Shown: one piece after another, positions 1 to 9,824 of the stretch
Layout: the number at the start of each line of letters is the position of its first letter
Numbering within the stretch: the stretch's first letter is position 1
Origin: Salinisphaera orenii subsp. halophila YIM 95161
GTDB taxonomy: Bacteria > Pseudomonadota > Gammaproteobacteria > Nevskiales > Salinisphaeraceae
Direction of reading: 5' to 3'
DNA: 63,108 nucleotides
NCBI RefSeq assembly: GCF_003732545.1
Contig: NZ_AYKF01000064.1
Coordinates: 1-63,108, forward strand
Notes under the pieces: model-generated
The model's input: only the letters and a program-made list of their open reading frames with translations
What the model was told of the DNA's origin: nothing
The model's database searches: none
Program-made: the position numbers and the translations under genes

Positions 1-85
1 TGGCGATCTCCATCGCCAGCCGCAGATGGCCGTTGTGCACGGGATCGAAGGTGCCCCCGAGGACACCGACCGGATCGTGGCTCAT
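1..85 (-). CDS. nadD: Nicotinate-nucleotide adenylyltransferase, N-terminal fragment cut by window edge
   Basis: Only the first 28 codons are present. The translation carries [11 protein letters not shown] near the N-terminus, which is the nucleotide-binding loop and HxGH motif of NadD, the enzyme that adenylylates nicotinate mononucleotide in NAD synthesis. The ATG lies 36 bases downstream of the proA stop on the same strand, so it is probably the last seen member of a speD-holA-proA-nadD transcription unit. Identification rests on a short but very characteristic motif. Confidence 0.85.
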   Translation of the reverse strand, partial: MSHDPVGVLGGTFDPVHNGHLRLAMEIA

Positions 86-121
86 GAACTCCCCTCGAAG
101 ATGGGCGGCACCGAGGCCGTC

Positions 122-1414
122 TCAGCGGACGTGACCGTCGCCGTAGACGACGTACTTCAGCGAGGTCAGCCCCTCCAGGCCGACCGGGCCGCGGGCGTGC
201 AGCTTGTCCGTCGAGATGCCGATCTCGGCACCCAGACCGTATTCGAAACCGTCGGCGAAGCGGGTGGAGGCGTTGACCATCACCGAGGACGAATCCACGC
301 CGCGCAGGAAGGCGCGTGCGGCGGTGACGTTCTCGGTGACGATGGCATCGGTGTGGCGCGAGCCCCAGGTCTCGATGTGCGCCATCGCTGCCGCCATGTC
401 GTCGACCACCCGGATGGCCAGGATCGGCGCCAGATACTCGGCCGCCCAGTCGTCCTCGGTGGCCGGCTTGACCTCCTCGCCGACGAGCTGGCGGGTGCGC
501 TCGCAGCCGCGCAGTTCGATGCCGGCCTGGCGCAGATTCTGCGCCAGCGGCCGCAGCACGCGCTCGGCGATGGGTTCGGCGACCAGCAGGGTCTCCATCG
601 TGTTGCAGGTGCCGAAGCGGTGCGTCTTGGCGTTCATCGCGATCGCGATCGCCTTGTCCAGGTCCGCGGCCGCGTCGATGTAGACATGGCAGACGCCGTC
701 GAGATGCTTGATCACCGGCATGCGCGCGTTTTTTGAGACGAACTCGATCAGCCCCTTGCCGCCGCGCGGCACGATCACGTCCACGTACTCGGGCATCGCC
801 AGCATGGCGCCGACCGCGGCCCGGTCGGTGGTCTCGATGACCTGTACGGCATCGCCGGGCAGGCCGGCGTCGGTCAGCCCGCGGCGGATGCAGGCCGCGA
901 TCGCCTGATTGGACAGCGCGGCCTCCGAGCCGCCGCGAAGCAGTGCGGCGTTGCCCGATTTCAGGCACAGCGCGGCGGCGTCGGCGGTCACGTTCGGGCG
1001 CGACTCGTAGATGATGCCGATCACACCCAGCGGCACGCGCATGCGTCCGACCTGGATCCCCGAGGGTCGGTAGTTCAGGTCGGTGATGCTGCCGATCGGG
1101 TCGGCCAGGGCGGCGACCTGACGCAGGCCCTCGGCCATCTGCTCGATACGGGCACCGGTGAGCTCGAGGCGCTCGAGCAGCGCCGCGTCCAGATTGTCGC
1201 GGCCCTCGCGCAGATCCTTCGCGTTGGCGGCGAGGATGGTGTCGCGGCGATCGATCAGCGCCTCGGCGATGGCGAACAGCGCCGCGTTCTTGTCGCCCGG
1301 CTCGGCCGCGGCCATGGTGCGGGCCGCACTGCGCGCGCGCTCGCCCATGCGCCGGATCTGGCGCTGGATGCGGGAATCGTCGGGGGCCTGCGTGTCGCTG
1401 AGGTTGGCGCTCAT
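122..1414 (-). CDS. proA: Gamma-glutamyl phosphate reductase (glutamate-5-semialdehyde dehydrogenase)
   Basis: This 430-residue protein reduces gamma-glutamyl phosphate to glutamate-5-semialdehyde, the second step of proline synthesis in the cytosol. The aldehyde-dehydrogenase-like fold is visible from the NAD-binding region with [18 protein letters not shown] and the catalytic cysteine in [10 protein letters not shown]. Length fits the family (about 420). The chosen ATG (MSANLSD) overlaps the holA stop by four bases (ATGA), indicating translational coupling; the open frame extends much further upstream but that part is holA read out of frame. nadD follows closely, an order also known in pseudomonads. 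Confidence 0.96.
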   Translation of the reverse strand: MSANLSDTQAPDDSRIQRQIRRMGERARSAARTMAAAEPGDKNAALFAIAEALIDRRDTILAANAKDLREGRDNLDAALLERLELTGARIEQMAEGLRQVAALADPIGSITDLNYRPSGIQVGRMRVPLGVIGIIYESRPNVTADAAALCLKSGNAALLRGGSEAALSNQAIAACIRRGLTDAGLPGDAVQVIETTDRAAVGAMLAMPEYVDVIVPRGGKGLIEFVSKNARMPVIKHLDGVCHVYIDAAADLDKAIAIAMNAKTHRFGTCNTMETLLVAEPIAERVLRPLAQNLRQAGIELRGCERTRQLVGEEVKPATEDDWAAEYLAPILAIRVVDDMAAAMAHIETWGSRHTDAIVTENVTAARAFLRGVDSSSVMVNASTRFADGFEYGLGAEIGISTDKLHARGPVGLEGLTSLKYVVYGDGHVR

Positions 1415-2457
1415 CTCGGGTCGGGTCTGCGGTGGATCGATGGCGTGCGCGGCGGACGGCCGCACAGACCGAGCGTCAATGTTATCAGGTCGTCCCAGGC
1501 GCGGCCGGCGTGGGCGCCCTTGTTGACCGCGTCGAGGGCGGCGGCCTGCTGCAGAAGCCGGGCGAGACGCGCCGGGTCGGCCCGCTTCGCGGCCGCGCCG
1601 ATCTGGCGCTTGCGTGCCGGCGGCATGAACACCTTGGACAGCATCGCGTCCAGACGATTCGAGCGGGCGGCCAGGGCCGCTTGATAGAGCAGACGGGTCT
1701 CGCGCGTCAGCGCCCAGGCGATCGGCACCGCGTCGACGCCCTCGGTGCGCAGGCGCGCCAGGGTCTTGAGCGCGCCGGCCGCATCGCCGGCCAGCGCCTT
1801 GGCGGGCAGATCGAAGATCGCGTAGCGTGCATGGTCGCTGGCGGCCGCGGCGACCTCCGCCGCGCCGATGCGCTGGCCCGGATGCAGCAGGGCCAGTCGG
1901 TCGACCTCCTGGGCGGCGGCGAGCAGGTTGCCCTCCGTCTGCGTTGCCAGCAGCGTGTTGGCCTCGGCGTCGAGGGTCACCCCACGCGCCTCGGCGCGCC
2001 GGCGCAGCCATTCGGCCATGCGGTTGCCGGGCAGGGGCCAGGCGTAGAGGGCGACGCCGGCCTTGGCCATCGCCTTGTACCAGGCGCTCTTGCGCGCGCT
2101 CGCGGCCATCGGCGTGGCGACCACGATGAGCAGCGTCGTGTCGGGGGCGTTCTTCGCATAGTCCACGATCGCCGCGCTGCCCGGTTTGCCCGGCCCCTTG
2201 TCCGGCAGATGCAGTTCCAGGATGCGTTTGTCCGAGAACAGCGACAGGCTCGCGCCCGCGGCCGCCAGTCGGCCCCAGTCGAAGCCGGGCTCGGCGTGCA
2301 GCACCTCACGCTCGTCGAAACCCTCGCGTCGGGCGCGGGCGCGCACCGCGTCGGCGGCCTCCAGCACCTGCAGCGGTTCGTCGCCGGCCAGCAGGTAGCA
2401 GCGGGCCAGCGGCTGGGCTTCGAGCTGGCGTGGCAGCTGGTCGGGCCGGACTTCCAT
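1411..2457 (-). CDS. holA: DNA polymerase III subunit delta
   Basis: This 348-residue protein is the delta subunit of the clamp loader, which opens the beta clamp during replication. The N-terminus ([12 protein letters not shown], then [20 protein letters not shown]) and the middle region with [11 protein letters not shown] are typical of HolA. The length matches the family (about 340). The gene begins eight bases after speD stops and ends in a four-base overlap with proA. HolA normally neighbours lptE and leuS in related genomes; here speD takes that place. A long open frame continues upstream of the ATG but only antisense to speD codons. Confidence 0.93.
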   Translation of the reverse strand: MEVRPDQLPRQLEAQPLARCYLLAGDEPLQVLEAADAVRARARREGFDEREVLHAEPGFDWGRLAAAGASLSLFSDKRILELHLPDKGPGKPGSAAIVDYAKNAPDTTLLIVVATPMAASARKSAWYKAMAKAGVALYAWPLPGNRMAEWLRRRAEARGVTLDAEANTLLATQTEGNLLAAAQEVDRLALLHPGQRIGAAEVAAAASDHARYAIFDLPAKALAGDAAGALKTLARLRTEGVDAVPIAWALTRETRLLYQAALAARSNRLDAMLSKVFMPPARKRQIGAAAKRADPARLARLLQQAAALDAVNKGAHAGRAWDDLITLTLGLCGRPPRTPSIHRRPDPR

Positions 2458-2465
2458 GGTCGATG

Positions 2466-3233
2466 CTATTCGTCCGGAAAGTTGCGGCCGTAGAAGATCT
2501 CCATGACTTCGCCCTCGATGCGCTCGGTCAGCGTCTCGGCCTCGGCCTCGCTCAGGTCCGCGGCGCGTTCGGCGAACAGATAGTCGTCGAGCGAGAGTTC
2601 GGTCAGGCGCATCTTGGTGTGGAAGATGCGCTCGGCCAGGACGTTGACGTCGATCATCTGGTAGCGGTTGCCGATGTCGTCGGGGATATAGTCCTGGATG
2701 GAGTTGATCTCGTGGTCGATGAAGTGCTTGACGCCGTCGACGTCGCGCGTGAAACCGCGCACCCGGTAATCCATCGACACCACGTCCGACTCGAAGCTGC
2801 GGATGAGATGATCCAGCGCCCGCAGCGGCGAGATGCGGCCGCAGGTCGAGACGTCGATGTCGGCCCGGAAGGTGGAGATGCCGTCGTCCGGGTGGAACTC
2901 CGGATAGGTGTGGACCGTGATGTGGCTCTTGTCCAGATGCCCGACCACCGCATCCGGCACGGGGCCGTCGTAGGCGGCCTCCTCGGCGATGAGGATGGTC
3001 ACGCTCGCGCCCTCCGGCTCGTAGTCCTGGCGCGCGATGTTGAGGATGTGCGCGCCGATGATCTCCGAGACCTCGGTGAGGATCTGGGTCAGGCGGTCGG
3101 CGTTGAAGACTTCGTCCAGATAGGCGACATAGGCCTTTTTCTGTTCGCGCGTGCGCGCGTAACAGATGTCGTAGATATTGAACGACAACGACTTCGTGAG
3201 GTTGTTGAAGCCGTGCAGGCGAAGTTTGTCCAT
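2466..3233 (-). CDS. speD: S-adenosylmethionine decarboxylase proenzyme
   Basis: This 255-residue proenzyme makes decarboxylated SAM for spermidine synthesis. It closely resembles the long Escherichia coli type: [13 protein letters not shown] near the start, then [17 protein letters not shown], and the self-cleavage site [12 protein letters not shown], where the Lys-Ser bond is cut to create the pyruvoyl group. C-terminal [20 protein letters not shown] is also conserved. The start at MDKLRLHG was chosen because family members begin there. ATGs at 3254 and 3284 are in frame and cannot be excluded, since none has a strong ribosome site. An OsmC-like gene lies upstream, as in Pseudomonas. Confidence 0.95.
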   Translation of the reverse strand: MDKLRLHGFNNLTKSLSFNIYDICYARTREQKKAYVAYLDEVFNADRLTQILTEVSEIIGAHILNIARQDYEPEGASVTILIAEEAAYDGPVPDAVVGHLDKSHITVHTYPEFHPDDGISTFRADIDVSTCGRISPLRALDHLIRSFESDVVSMDYRVRGFTRDVDGVKHFIDHEINSIQDYIPDDIGNRYQMIDVNVLAERIFHTKMRLTELSLDDYLFAERAADLSEAEAETLTERIEGEVMEIFYGRNFPDE

Positions 3234-3300
3234 GGCGAGCCAGCCGATCGGCATTTTCCGGGAGGGCGCAGTATCCGCGCCCATGGGTGTGCGTCAAGCG

Positions 3301-3717
3301 CTAGGCGGGCTCGACGACGTGCTCGTGGGTGATGTTCACGCTGGCCGCGAGCATGATCGACGCGGAGCAGTATTTCTCGGCCGAGAGTTGGACCGCCCGT
3401 GCCACGTGTTTTTCGCTGAGATCATGGCCGGAGACGATGAAACGCAGGTGGATGTCGGTGAACACCTTCGGCTCGGTCTCGGCGCGCTGGCCCTCCACCT
3501 CGATTCGGCAGTCGGTGACGTCCTGGCGCGATTTCTTGAGGATGTGCATCACGTCCATCGCGCTGCAGCCGCCGATCGACAGCAGCATCATCTCCATGGG
3601 GCGGAAACCGGCGTTCTCGCCGCCGATGTCCGGGGGGCCGTCGATGGTCACGACATGGCCGCTGTCGGCCGTGCCGCGAAACTGCAGCGCGTTCTGCCAG
3701 TCGATGGTCGCCTTCAT
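3301..3717 (-). CDS. OsmC/YhfA-family protein
   Basis: This 138-residue protein belongs to the OsmC superfamily, small dimeric proteins of which some reduce organic hydroperoxides. The segment MEMMLLSIGGCSAMDVMHIL carries the first conserved Cys, and EKYCSASIML carries the second. These match the YhfA-like subgroup, whose substrate is not well established. In Pseudomonas the homologue sits between the crp-like gene vfr and speD, next to trpC. Here OsmC and speD keep that order, but no crp/vfr gene is found in the gap up to trpC. Confidence 0.9.
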   Translation of the reverse strand: MKATIDWQNALQFRGTADSGHVVTIDGPPDIGGENAGFRPMEMMLLSIGGCSAMDVMHILKKSRQDVTDCRIEVEGQRAETEPKVFTDIHLRFIVSGHDLSEKHVARAVQLSAEKYCSASIMLAASVNITHEHVVEPA

Positions 3718-3911
3718 TGAATCCGTCCGCTCAAGCGTTTTAAAGGATTATGTCAGCATCGGGACGGTCGGTGCCGGGATCAACCCGCACGGCGGTTACG
3801 GTGATCGAGTCAAAGCGCTCGGCGCGCTCGACGGCGTTTACTTGCGGATTGGGGCGGTCATGGGACGACGCGATCGAGCGCGGGCGTCGCGCGGTCGGCT
3901 GGCGAACCGGT

Positions 3912-4703
3912 TCAGCCGATGAGGTCGGCCAGTGCCCGGCCGGGGTCGGGGGCACGCATGAAGGATTCGCCGATCAAGAATGCAGCGAAATCATGTTCTG
4001 CAAGGCGGTTCAGGTCGTTTCGGACATGAATGCCGCTTTCACTCACGAGAAGTCGATCCGCAGGGATTCTTGCGCGCAGTGCGACGCTCGTCTCCAGGGT
4101 GGTGTCGAAGGTCTTGAGGTCGCGGTTGTTGATGCCGAGGATGGTGGCCTCGGGCAGGGCGAGGGCGCGTTCCAGCTCTGCGGCGTCGTGCACTTCGGCC
4201 AGCACGTCCATACCGAGCGCAAAGGCGCGGTCGGCGAGCGCGGCCATCCGATCGCCGGACAGGGCGGCGGCGATGAGCAGGATGCAGTCGGCGCCCAGCG
4301 CCCGTGACTGGTCGACCTGGATCGGGTCGACGATGAAGTCCTTGCGCAGCACCGGCAGATCGCAGGCCTCGCGGGCGACGGCAAGGAAGTCGTCGTCGCC
4401 CTGGAAATGGTCGCGATCGGTGAGTACCGACAGGCAGGCCGCGCCGCCCGCGGCGTAGCGCGCCGCCAGCCAGGCGACGTCGAAATCCTCGCGGATCAGT
4501 CCCTTGCTGGGTGAGGCCTTCTTGATTTCGGCGATGACGGCGCGCGGCGCGCGGGCCCGGAGCGCGGCGGCGAAGCCGCGCGGGGCGGGGGCCGCGGCCA
4601 CGGCCGCGGCGAGCGCCTCGGCCGAGGTGGCCGCCCTGAAGGTCTCGATCTCCTCGCGCTTGCGGTCGAGGATGCGGTCGAGGATGGTGCCGGTGGCCTG
4701 CAT
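3912..4703 (-). CDS. trpC: Indole-3-glycerol phosphate synthase
   Basis: This 263-residue TIM-barrel enzyme closes the indole ring in tryptophan synthesis. Visible family signatures are VIAEIKKASPSKGLI, LTDRDHFQGDDDFL, DLPVLRKDFIVDPIQV, GINNRDLKTF and LLVSESGI. It is a monofunctional enzyme with no PRAI (TrpF) domain. The ATG (MQATGTILDRIL) begins two bases after the trpD stop, so it is the last gene of the trpE-G-D-C run. In pseudomonads a crp-type gene follows; here 194 bases without a recognisable gene separate it from osmC. Confidence 0.97.
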   Translation of the reverse strand: MQATGTILDRILDRKREEIETFRAATSAEALAAAVAAAPAPRGFAAALRARAPRAVIAEIKKASPSKGLIREDFDVAWLAARYAAGGAACLSVLTDRDHFQGDDDFLAVAREACDLPVLRKDFIVDPIQVDQSRALGADCILLIAAALSGDRMAALADRAFALGMDVLAEVHDAAELERALALPEATILGINNRDLKTFDTTLETSVALRARIPADRLLVSESGIHVRNDLNRLAEHDFAAFLIGESFMRAPDPGRALADLIG

Positions 4704-4705
4704 GC

Positions 4706-5754
4706 TCACGGCGCGACCACGCCGCTGCGCCCGGTCATCTGCTGGGTGAGTTCGGCCAATGCGGCCATGCGTTCGCCGGCCGCGCCACTGGCCAGAACCT
4801 CGCTCGCGCGCGTCACTCCGGCCCGCAGGTCGGGCGCATGTCCGGCGACGTACAGGGCCGCGCCGGCGTTGAAGGCGACCATGTCGGCGGCGATGCCCGG
4901 CTTGCCGGCCAGCACGTCGCGCACGATGGCGAAGCTCTCGGCGGCGGATTCCACGCGCAGCGCGTCCAGGGAGCCGCGCTCGAGGCCGACGTCCTCGGGC
5001 GCGAGCTTGTAGCTCTCGATACGGCCGTCCCGGAGCTCGGCCACGCGCGTCGGCGCGTTGATCGAGAGTTCGTCGAGCCCGTCCTCGCCGTGCACGACCA
5101 TCACATGGCGGCTGCCGAGCTTGGACAGCACCTCGGCCAGCGGTTCGCAGAGATGGCCGTTGAACACGCCCATGACCTGATTGGCGGCCCCGGCCGGATT
5201 GGTCAGCGGGCCGATGATGTTGAAGATGGTGCGCACGCCCAGCTCCCGGCGCGGGCCGATGGCGTATTTCATCGCGCCGTGGTGGGCCGGCGCGAACATG
5301 AAGCCCACGCCCAGCCGGCGGATGCACTCGGCCACCTGCTCCGGGGTGGTGTCGATGGCGATGCCGGCGACGTCCAGCAGATCCGCGCTGCCGGATTTCC
5401 CCGAGACCGAGCGGTTGCCGTGCTTGGCGACGTGGCCGCCGGCCGCGGCCACGGCGAAGGCCGCCGCGGTCGAGACGTTGAACAGCTCGGCCGCGTCGCC
5501 GCCGGTGCCGCAGGTATCGACGAGCTGTTCCGCCAGGTCGGCGTCGACCGGCACGTCGGTGGCCAGTTCGCGCATGACCGCGGTGGCGGCCGCGATCTCG
5601 GGCACGGTCTCGCCCTTCATGCGCATGGCCACGAGAAAGCCGCCGATCTGGGCCTCGGTCGCCTGGCCGGTCATGATCGCCCGCATCGCCGCGTGCATGC
5701 GCTCGGGCGACAGGTCGCGCCCGGCGACGATGTGGTTCATCAGCTCGCGGTCGA

Positions 5755-5758
<4 letters not shown>
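4706..5758 (-). CDS. trpD: Anthranilate phosphoribosyltransferase
   Basis: This 350-residue enzyme transfers phosphoribose from PRPP to anthranilate. Conserved landmarks include [19 protein letters not shown] (PRPP-binding GTGGD), [31 protein letters not shown] and [12 protein letters not shown]. It starts at [11 protein letters not shown] with a four-base ATGA overlap with trpG and ends two bases before trpC. The separate trpG and trpD genes differ from the fused TrpGD of enterobacteria and resemble the Pseudomonas arrangement. Confidence 0.97.
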
Positions 5759-6362
<604 letters not shown>

Positions 6363-6366
<4 letters not shown>

Positions 6367-7901
6367 GCCGCACCCCCCGGTGTGTCGCGGCCGTCGTGTA
6401 CGGTCGGCCGGCGGGTGGTCAGCCCGCGCTCTGCGATCGCCGCGGCCTTCATCACCGCCTTCGCCTTGTTCATGGTCTCCTCCCACTCGGTGGTCGGCTC
6501 CGAGTCCGCGACGATGCCGCCGCCGGCCTGCACGTGGATCTCGCCCTTCGCGAGCACCGCGGTCCGGATGGCGATCGCCAGGTCCATACTGCCATTGCCG
6601 GCCAGATAACCCACCGCACCGCCGTAGACGCCGCGCCGGACCGGCTCGATCTCGTCGATGATCTCCATCGCGCGGATCTTGGGCGCGCCGGAGAGCGTGC
6701 CGGCCGGAAACGCGGCGCGCAGCGCGTCCATCGGTGTCAGGCCGTCCTTGAGCCGGCCGGTGACGTTGGACACGATGTGCATGACGTGGGAATAGCGCTC
6801 GATGGCCATGCGCTCGGTCAGCTTCACGCTGCCCGGGCGGCTGACCCGGCCCACGTCGTTGCGCCCGAGATCGATGAGCATCAGGTGCTCGGCGATCTCT
6901 TTCGGGTCGGCCAGCAGGTCGTCGGCGAGGGCCTGGTCCTCGTTCTCGGTGGCGCCGCGTTTGCGCGTACCCGCGATCGGGCGGACCGTGACCTCGCCGT
7001 CCATCGCCCGCACCAGAATCTCCGGCGACGCGCCCACCACGTGATGATCGCCGAAGTTGAAGTAGTACATGTACGGCGACGGGTTCAGGCTGCGCAGGGC
7101 CCGGTACAGCGACATCGGTTCCGCATTGAACGGCGCAGACAGGCGCTGGCTGGGCACCACCTGCATCACGTCGCCGGCCTGGGTGTAGTCGCGGATACGG
7201 CGCACCGCATCCTCGTAGCCGGCCTGGGTCAGCCCGGAGACGAAGGCGTCGTCGTCCAGCGCGGGCTCGCCGGCACCCGGCGCGCGGGTGCTGCCGCGGG
7301 CCGCGCTTTCGCTGAGCGGGCGTTCGAGGGCATCGAGCAGGGTGTCCAGGCGCGCGGCCACGCGCTCGCGGTCGGCGGTGTCGCCCTCCACGTAGTGGGC
7401 CACGCAGTAGAGCTTGCCCGAGAGGTTGTCGAAGATGACCAGCTCCTCGGCGACGAGCAGCAGGATGTCGGGCAGATCGAGCGGGTCGTCCTTGTCGTCG
7501 GCGCCGCCGGCCAGTCGGGGTTCGATATAGCGGATGGTGTCGTAGCCGAAATAGCCGACCAGCCCGCCGGTCAGGCGCGGCAGCTCGGGCAGACGCGGCA
7601 GCGGGCGGGCGTCGTTGAAGGCCTGGATCCAGGCGAGCGGATCGTCGGTGTCGACGGTCTCGAGAATCTCGTCGTCGCGTTCGTGCACCAGCGTGCGCCC
7701 GCGTACGCGGATGCGCTCGGCGCAGGGCAGGCCGATGATGGAATACCGGCCCCAGCGTTCGCCGCCCTGGACCGATTCCAGCAGGAAGGAATAGGGCGCG
7801 TCGGCGAGCTTGAGATAGGTCGACAGCGGCGTGTCGAGATCGGCGAGCGCTTCGACGACGAGCGGTACGCGCGGGGCATGGGGATCAGCGGGATGGGTCA
7901 T
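6363..7901 (-). CDS. trpE: Anthranilate synthase component I
   Basis: This 512-residue chorismate-utilising enzyme catalyses the first committed step of tryptophan synthesis. The N-terminal feedback region includes [18 protein letters not shown], where the LLES residues belong to the Trp allosteric site. The catalytic C-terminal half has [31 protein letters not shown] and [17 protein letters not shown] chose the ATG at 7901 over an upstream TTG at 7928. A short leader ORF with clustered Trp codons lies 69 bases upstream, indicating control by attenuation and, presumably, feedback inhibition. Confidence 0.97.
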
Positions 7902-7931
7902 GGCGGAACTCGATCGGACAACGGTCAACGG

Positions 7932-8026
7932 GCGGCGCGTGCACGCGCCGCGGCGACGCGCGGCGGTCTTTCAGCCGCGCCAGTCGTTGGCCTGCCATCG
8001 CCAGGCCGCATCAAACGCGCGGCTGA
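7932..8026 (-). promoter_or_regulatory. Candidate trp attenuator with mutually exclusive stems
   Basis: In the trpE leader RNA, 8017-8026 is a perfect 10-base inverted repeat of 7971-7980 and would enclose a hairpin over two of the Trp codons (7989-8007, stem GGCCTG/CAGGCC). Alternatively 7974-7980 pairs with 7958-7964 (stem GCGCGGC). The two pairings use the same bases and cannot coexist. A further strong 8-bp hairpin follows at 7932-7951 (GCGGCGCG, loop TGCA). No T-run follows it, so whether it terminates directly, by Rho, or acts on trpE translation is unknown. Confidence 0.55.
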
Positions 8027-8054
8027 CGGCGTTTTTGGATCGATTCGATGCCAT
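7971..8054 (-). CDS. trpL: Putative trp operon leader peptide
   Basis: A 27-codon reading frame upstream of trpE begins MASNRSKNAV and ends AWRWQANDWRG. Three of its last ten codons are TGG (8001-8003, 7995-7997, 7980-7982), a density not expected by chance. It stops 69 bases before the trpE ATG. The RNA around it forms competing stems (see the attenuator entry). The open frame continues upstream to 8177, so the start is uncertain; I prefer the ATG at 8054 because leader peptides are short. The ribosome site is weak. Function is inferred from position and Trp clustering, not from similarity to a known TrpL. Confidence 0.65.
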   Translation of the reverse strand: MASNRSKNAVSRAFDAAWRWQANDWRG

Positions 8055-8173
8055 GGGATATCGCGTTGTACCGGCGCCTCTCGGCGCACTATTAGCGTAA
8101 TGCTGACGTATCGCGCCGGCCTTGCCAAGTAGCTGCCGGGCGCTTGCGTCTACGGCGTGCTCGCGGGCTGCAA

Positions 8174-8752
8174 TCACGGGTAGGCCATGACGAGCACCGC
8201 ATGGGCCGGCTCGGTGACGGCAGTGTAGACATGGGCGATATCGCCGGGGAAGCGCATGTAATCGCCGGTAGCGAGATCGACCGGTGCATCCGCCGGGCCC
8301 GCGTTCATCCGGCCCGCCGTCACCGTCAGATGCTCGACCGTGCCGGGAATGTGGGGAGCCGAATGGCGGCTGGCGCCGGCGCCCAGCGTGAGCCGGTAGA
8401 GGCTATGGCGCGGTCCGGGCGGGCAGCTCGCCAGTAGCGTGGCGGCGAAGTCGGTTTGTTCGGCCCGTGTGGTCGGCCCTTCGCCGGCGCGAACGATCTG
8501 CGTGACCGGCGCAGGTTCGGCGATCAGCTGTGCGAACGGCACGCCCAGCGCCACCGCGAGTGCCCATAGCGTCTCTACGCCCGGGTTGCCCTGCCCGGCT
8601 TCCAGCTGCGTGAGCGTGGACTTGGCGAGACCGGCGCGGCGTGCCAGTTCGGAGGCCGACAGCTGTGCGCGTTCGCGCTCGCGGCGCAACCGGTCGGCGA
8701 TGCCAGTGATCAGGGCGGCGGCGGTGGCGGCGTGTTCGGCGTCGTCGTTCAC
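8174..8752 (-). CDS. XRE-family regulator with C-terminal cupin domain
   Basis: This 192-residue protein has an N-terminal helix-turn-helix at about residues 18-72 (ELARRAGLAKSTLTQLEAGQ, then NPGVETLWALAVALGV) and a cupin barrel at about 110-190 (HSAPHIPGTVEHLTV, GDYMRFPGDIAHVY). Such regulators bind a small ligand in the cupin and often control an adjacent divergent gene. It is transcribed away from azlC, 62 bases apart, so azlCD is the likely target. The start is a GTG preceded by a good ribosome site (AGAGGAG six bases upstream). Confidence 0.9.
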   Translation of the reverse strand: MNDDAEHAATAAALITGIADRLRRERERAQLSASELARRAGLAKSTLTQLEAGQGNPGVETLWALAVALGVPFAQLIAEPAPVTQIVRAGEGPTTRAEQTDFAATLLASCPPGPRHSLYRLTLGAGASRHSAPHIPGTVEHLTVTAGRMNAGPADAPVDLATGDYMRFPGDIAHVYTAVTEPAHAVLVMAYP

Positions 8753-8777
8753 GATCGGCTCCTCTGCGGGGCGGCGT

Positions 8778-8808
8778 TTGACTGGTTCGGGTCGAATCGT
8801 TTTATATA
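8778..8808 (+). promoter_or_regulatory. Candidate azlC promoter giving a nearly leaderless transcript
   Basis: TTGACT at 8778-8783 is followed after 17-19 bases by an AT-rich stretch TTTATATATC (8801-8810) that can serve as the -10 element. The expected transcription start then falls at or within two bases of the azlC ATG (8815). No ribosome-binding sequence precedes that ATG, which agrees with leaderless initiation. The XRE-cupin gene is divergent, so its operator may overlap this site. Confidence 0.4.
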
Positions 8809-8814
8809 TCGATC

Positions 8815-9489
8815 ATGAGTATTACAAAAAATACGAAAAGCGTATCCCTGACGCGAACGTTGTTGCCGGTCATGTTCGCCTACGCGCTCGTTGGTCTGTC
8901 ATTCGGCACACTCGCGATCTCGGCGGGGCTGCCGCCCGCGGTACCGATTCTACTGTCGCTACTGGTGTTCGCGGGCAGCGCCCAGTTCGCGGCCCTCGGC
9001 GTGGTGCTGGGGGGTGGCGGCGCGCTGGCGGCGGTGGCGGTCGGGCTGGTCATCAACGCCCGCCTGATCGCCTACAGTTTCGCGGTGCGCGACGCGCTCG
9101 GGGCGGGGAGCGCCACACGGCTGGCCGGCGCGCACCTCATCACTGACGTCAACACCGCGTTGGTGCTGGGCGCCCGCGATCCCGAGCGTCCGCAGGCGTT
9201 GTTCTGGCGAGCCGGTATTGCCGTCTTTGCGGTGTGGAATATCGCGGTCGCGGCGGGCGTGGCGTTCGGCGGCCGAATCGCCGATACGCAGGCGCTGGGT
9301 TTGGACGCGGTGCTGCCGGCGATCCTCTTCGGCCTGATCCGGCCGGCGCTAAACGACGGTCCGACCGCCCGGGCCTGTCTGGCCGGCGCTTCGCTCGCGG
9401 TGCTGACGCTGCCGTGGCTGCCTGCGGGCGCACCGGTGCTGCTGTCGCTCGCTGGTCTGGCGGTGGGTCTGCCGCCGGCGCAGCGTTGA
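8815..9489 (+). CDS. azlC: AzlC-family amino acid exporter, large subunit
   Basis: This 224-residue inner-membrane protein matches the AzlC/YgaZ family, the large subunit of branched-chain amino acid exporters. Family-typical segments are FAYALVGLSFGTLAI, VFAGSAQFAALGV and INARLIAYSFAV, with roughly five to six hydrophobic helices. The stop overlaps the azlD start by one base (TGATG), and the two probably form one transporter. The true substrate is not shown by the sequence. No ribosome site precedes the ATG. Confidence 0.92.
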   Translation: MSITKNTKSVSLTRTLLPVMFAYALVGLSFGTLAISAGLPPAVPILLSLLVFAGSAQFAALGVVLGGGGALAAVAVGLVINARLIAYSFAVRDALGAGSATRLAGAHLITDVNTALVLGARDPERPQALFWRAGIAVFAVWNIAVAAGVAFGGRIADTQALGLDAVLPAILFGLIRPALNDGPTARACLAGASLAVLTLPWLPAGAPVLLSLAGLAVGLPPAQR

Positions 9490-9800
9490 TGTGGATTCCG
9501 ATCGTGGTCGGATTGACGGTCGGCACGCTGGCCTTCCGGCTGGCGGGGCCGCTCATCGGAGGCGTCTGGCGGCCCGGCCGGCGGCTTGAGTCGGGGCTGG
9601 CGATGGCGGCGACGGTCATGCTGGCTGCGCTCGTGGCCACGTCGACCGTGGACGCCGGGGCCGATACGGGCCCGAGCGCTGCCCGCATTGCCGGTGTGGT
9701 ACTTGCCTGTGCCGCGGCCTGGCGTGGCCTGTCACTGCCGTGGCTGGTGATCGCGGCAGCGGCGGTTACCGCGGGACTACGTGTGCTGGGCGTGCCCTGA
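9489..9800 (+). CDS. azlD: AzlD-family amino acid exporter, small subunit
   Basis: This 103-residue membrane protein starts MWIPIVVGLTVGTLAFRLAG and has about four hydrophobic segments, as expected for the small AzlD partner. The start codon shares its first base with the azlC stop codon, so translation is coupled. The long open frame that begins further upstream at 9234 is out of frame with azlC and is not used. rpe lies convergently 24 bases downstream. Confidence 0.88.
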   Translation: MWIPIVVGLTVGTLAFRLAGPLIGGVWRPGRRLESGLAMAATVMLAALVATSTVDAGADTGPSAARIAGVVLACAAAWRGLSLPWLVIAAAAVTAGLRVLGVP

Positions 9801-9824
9801 GGCGCAGACGCCCCGGCCGCCAGA

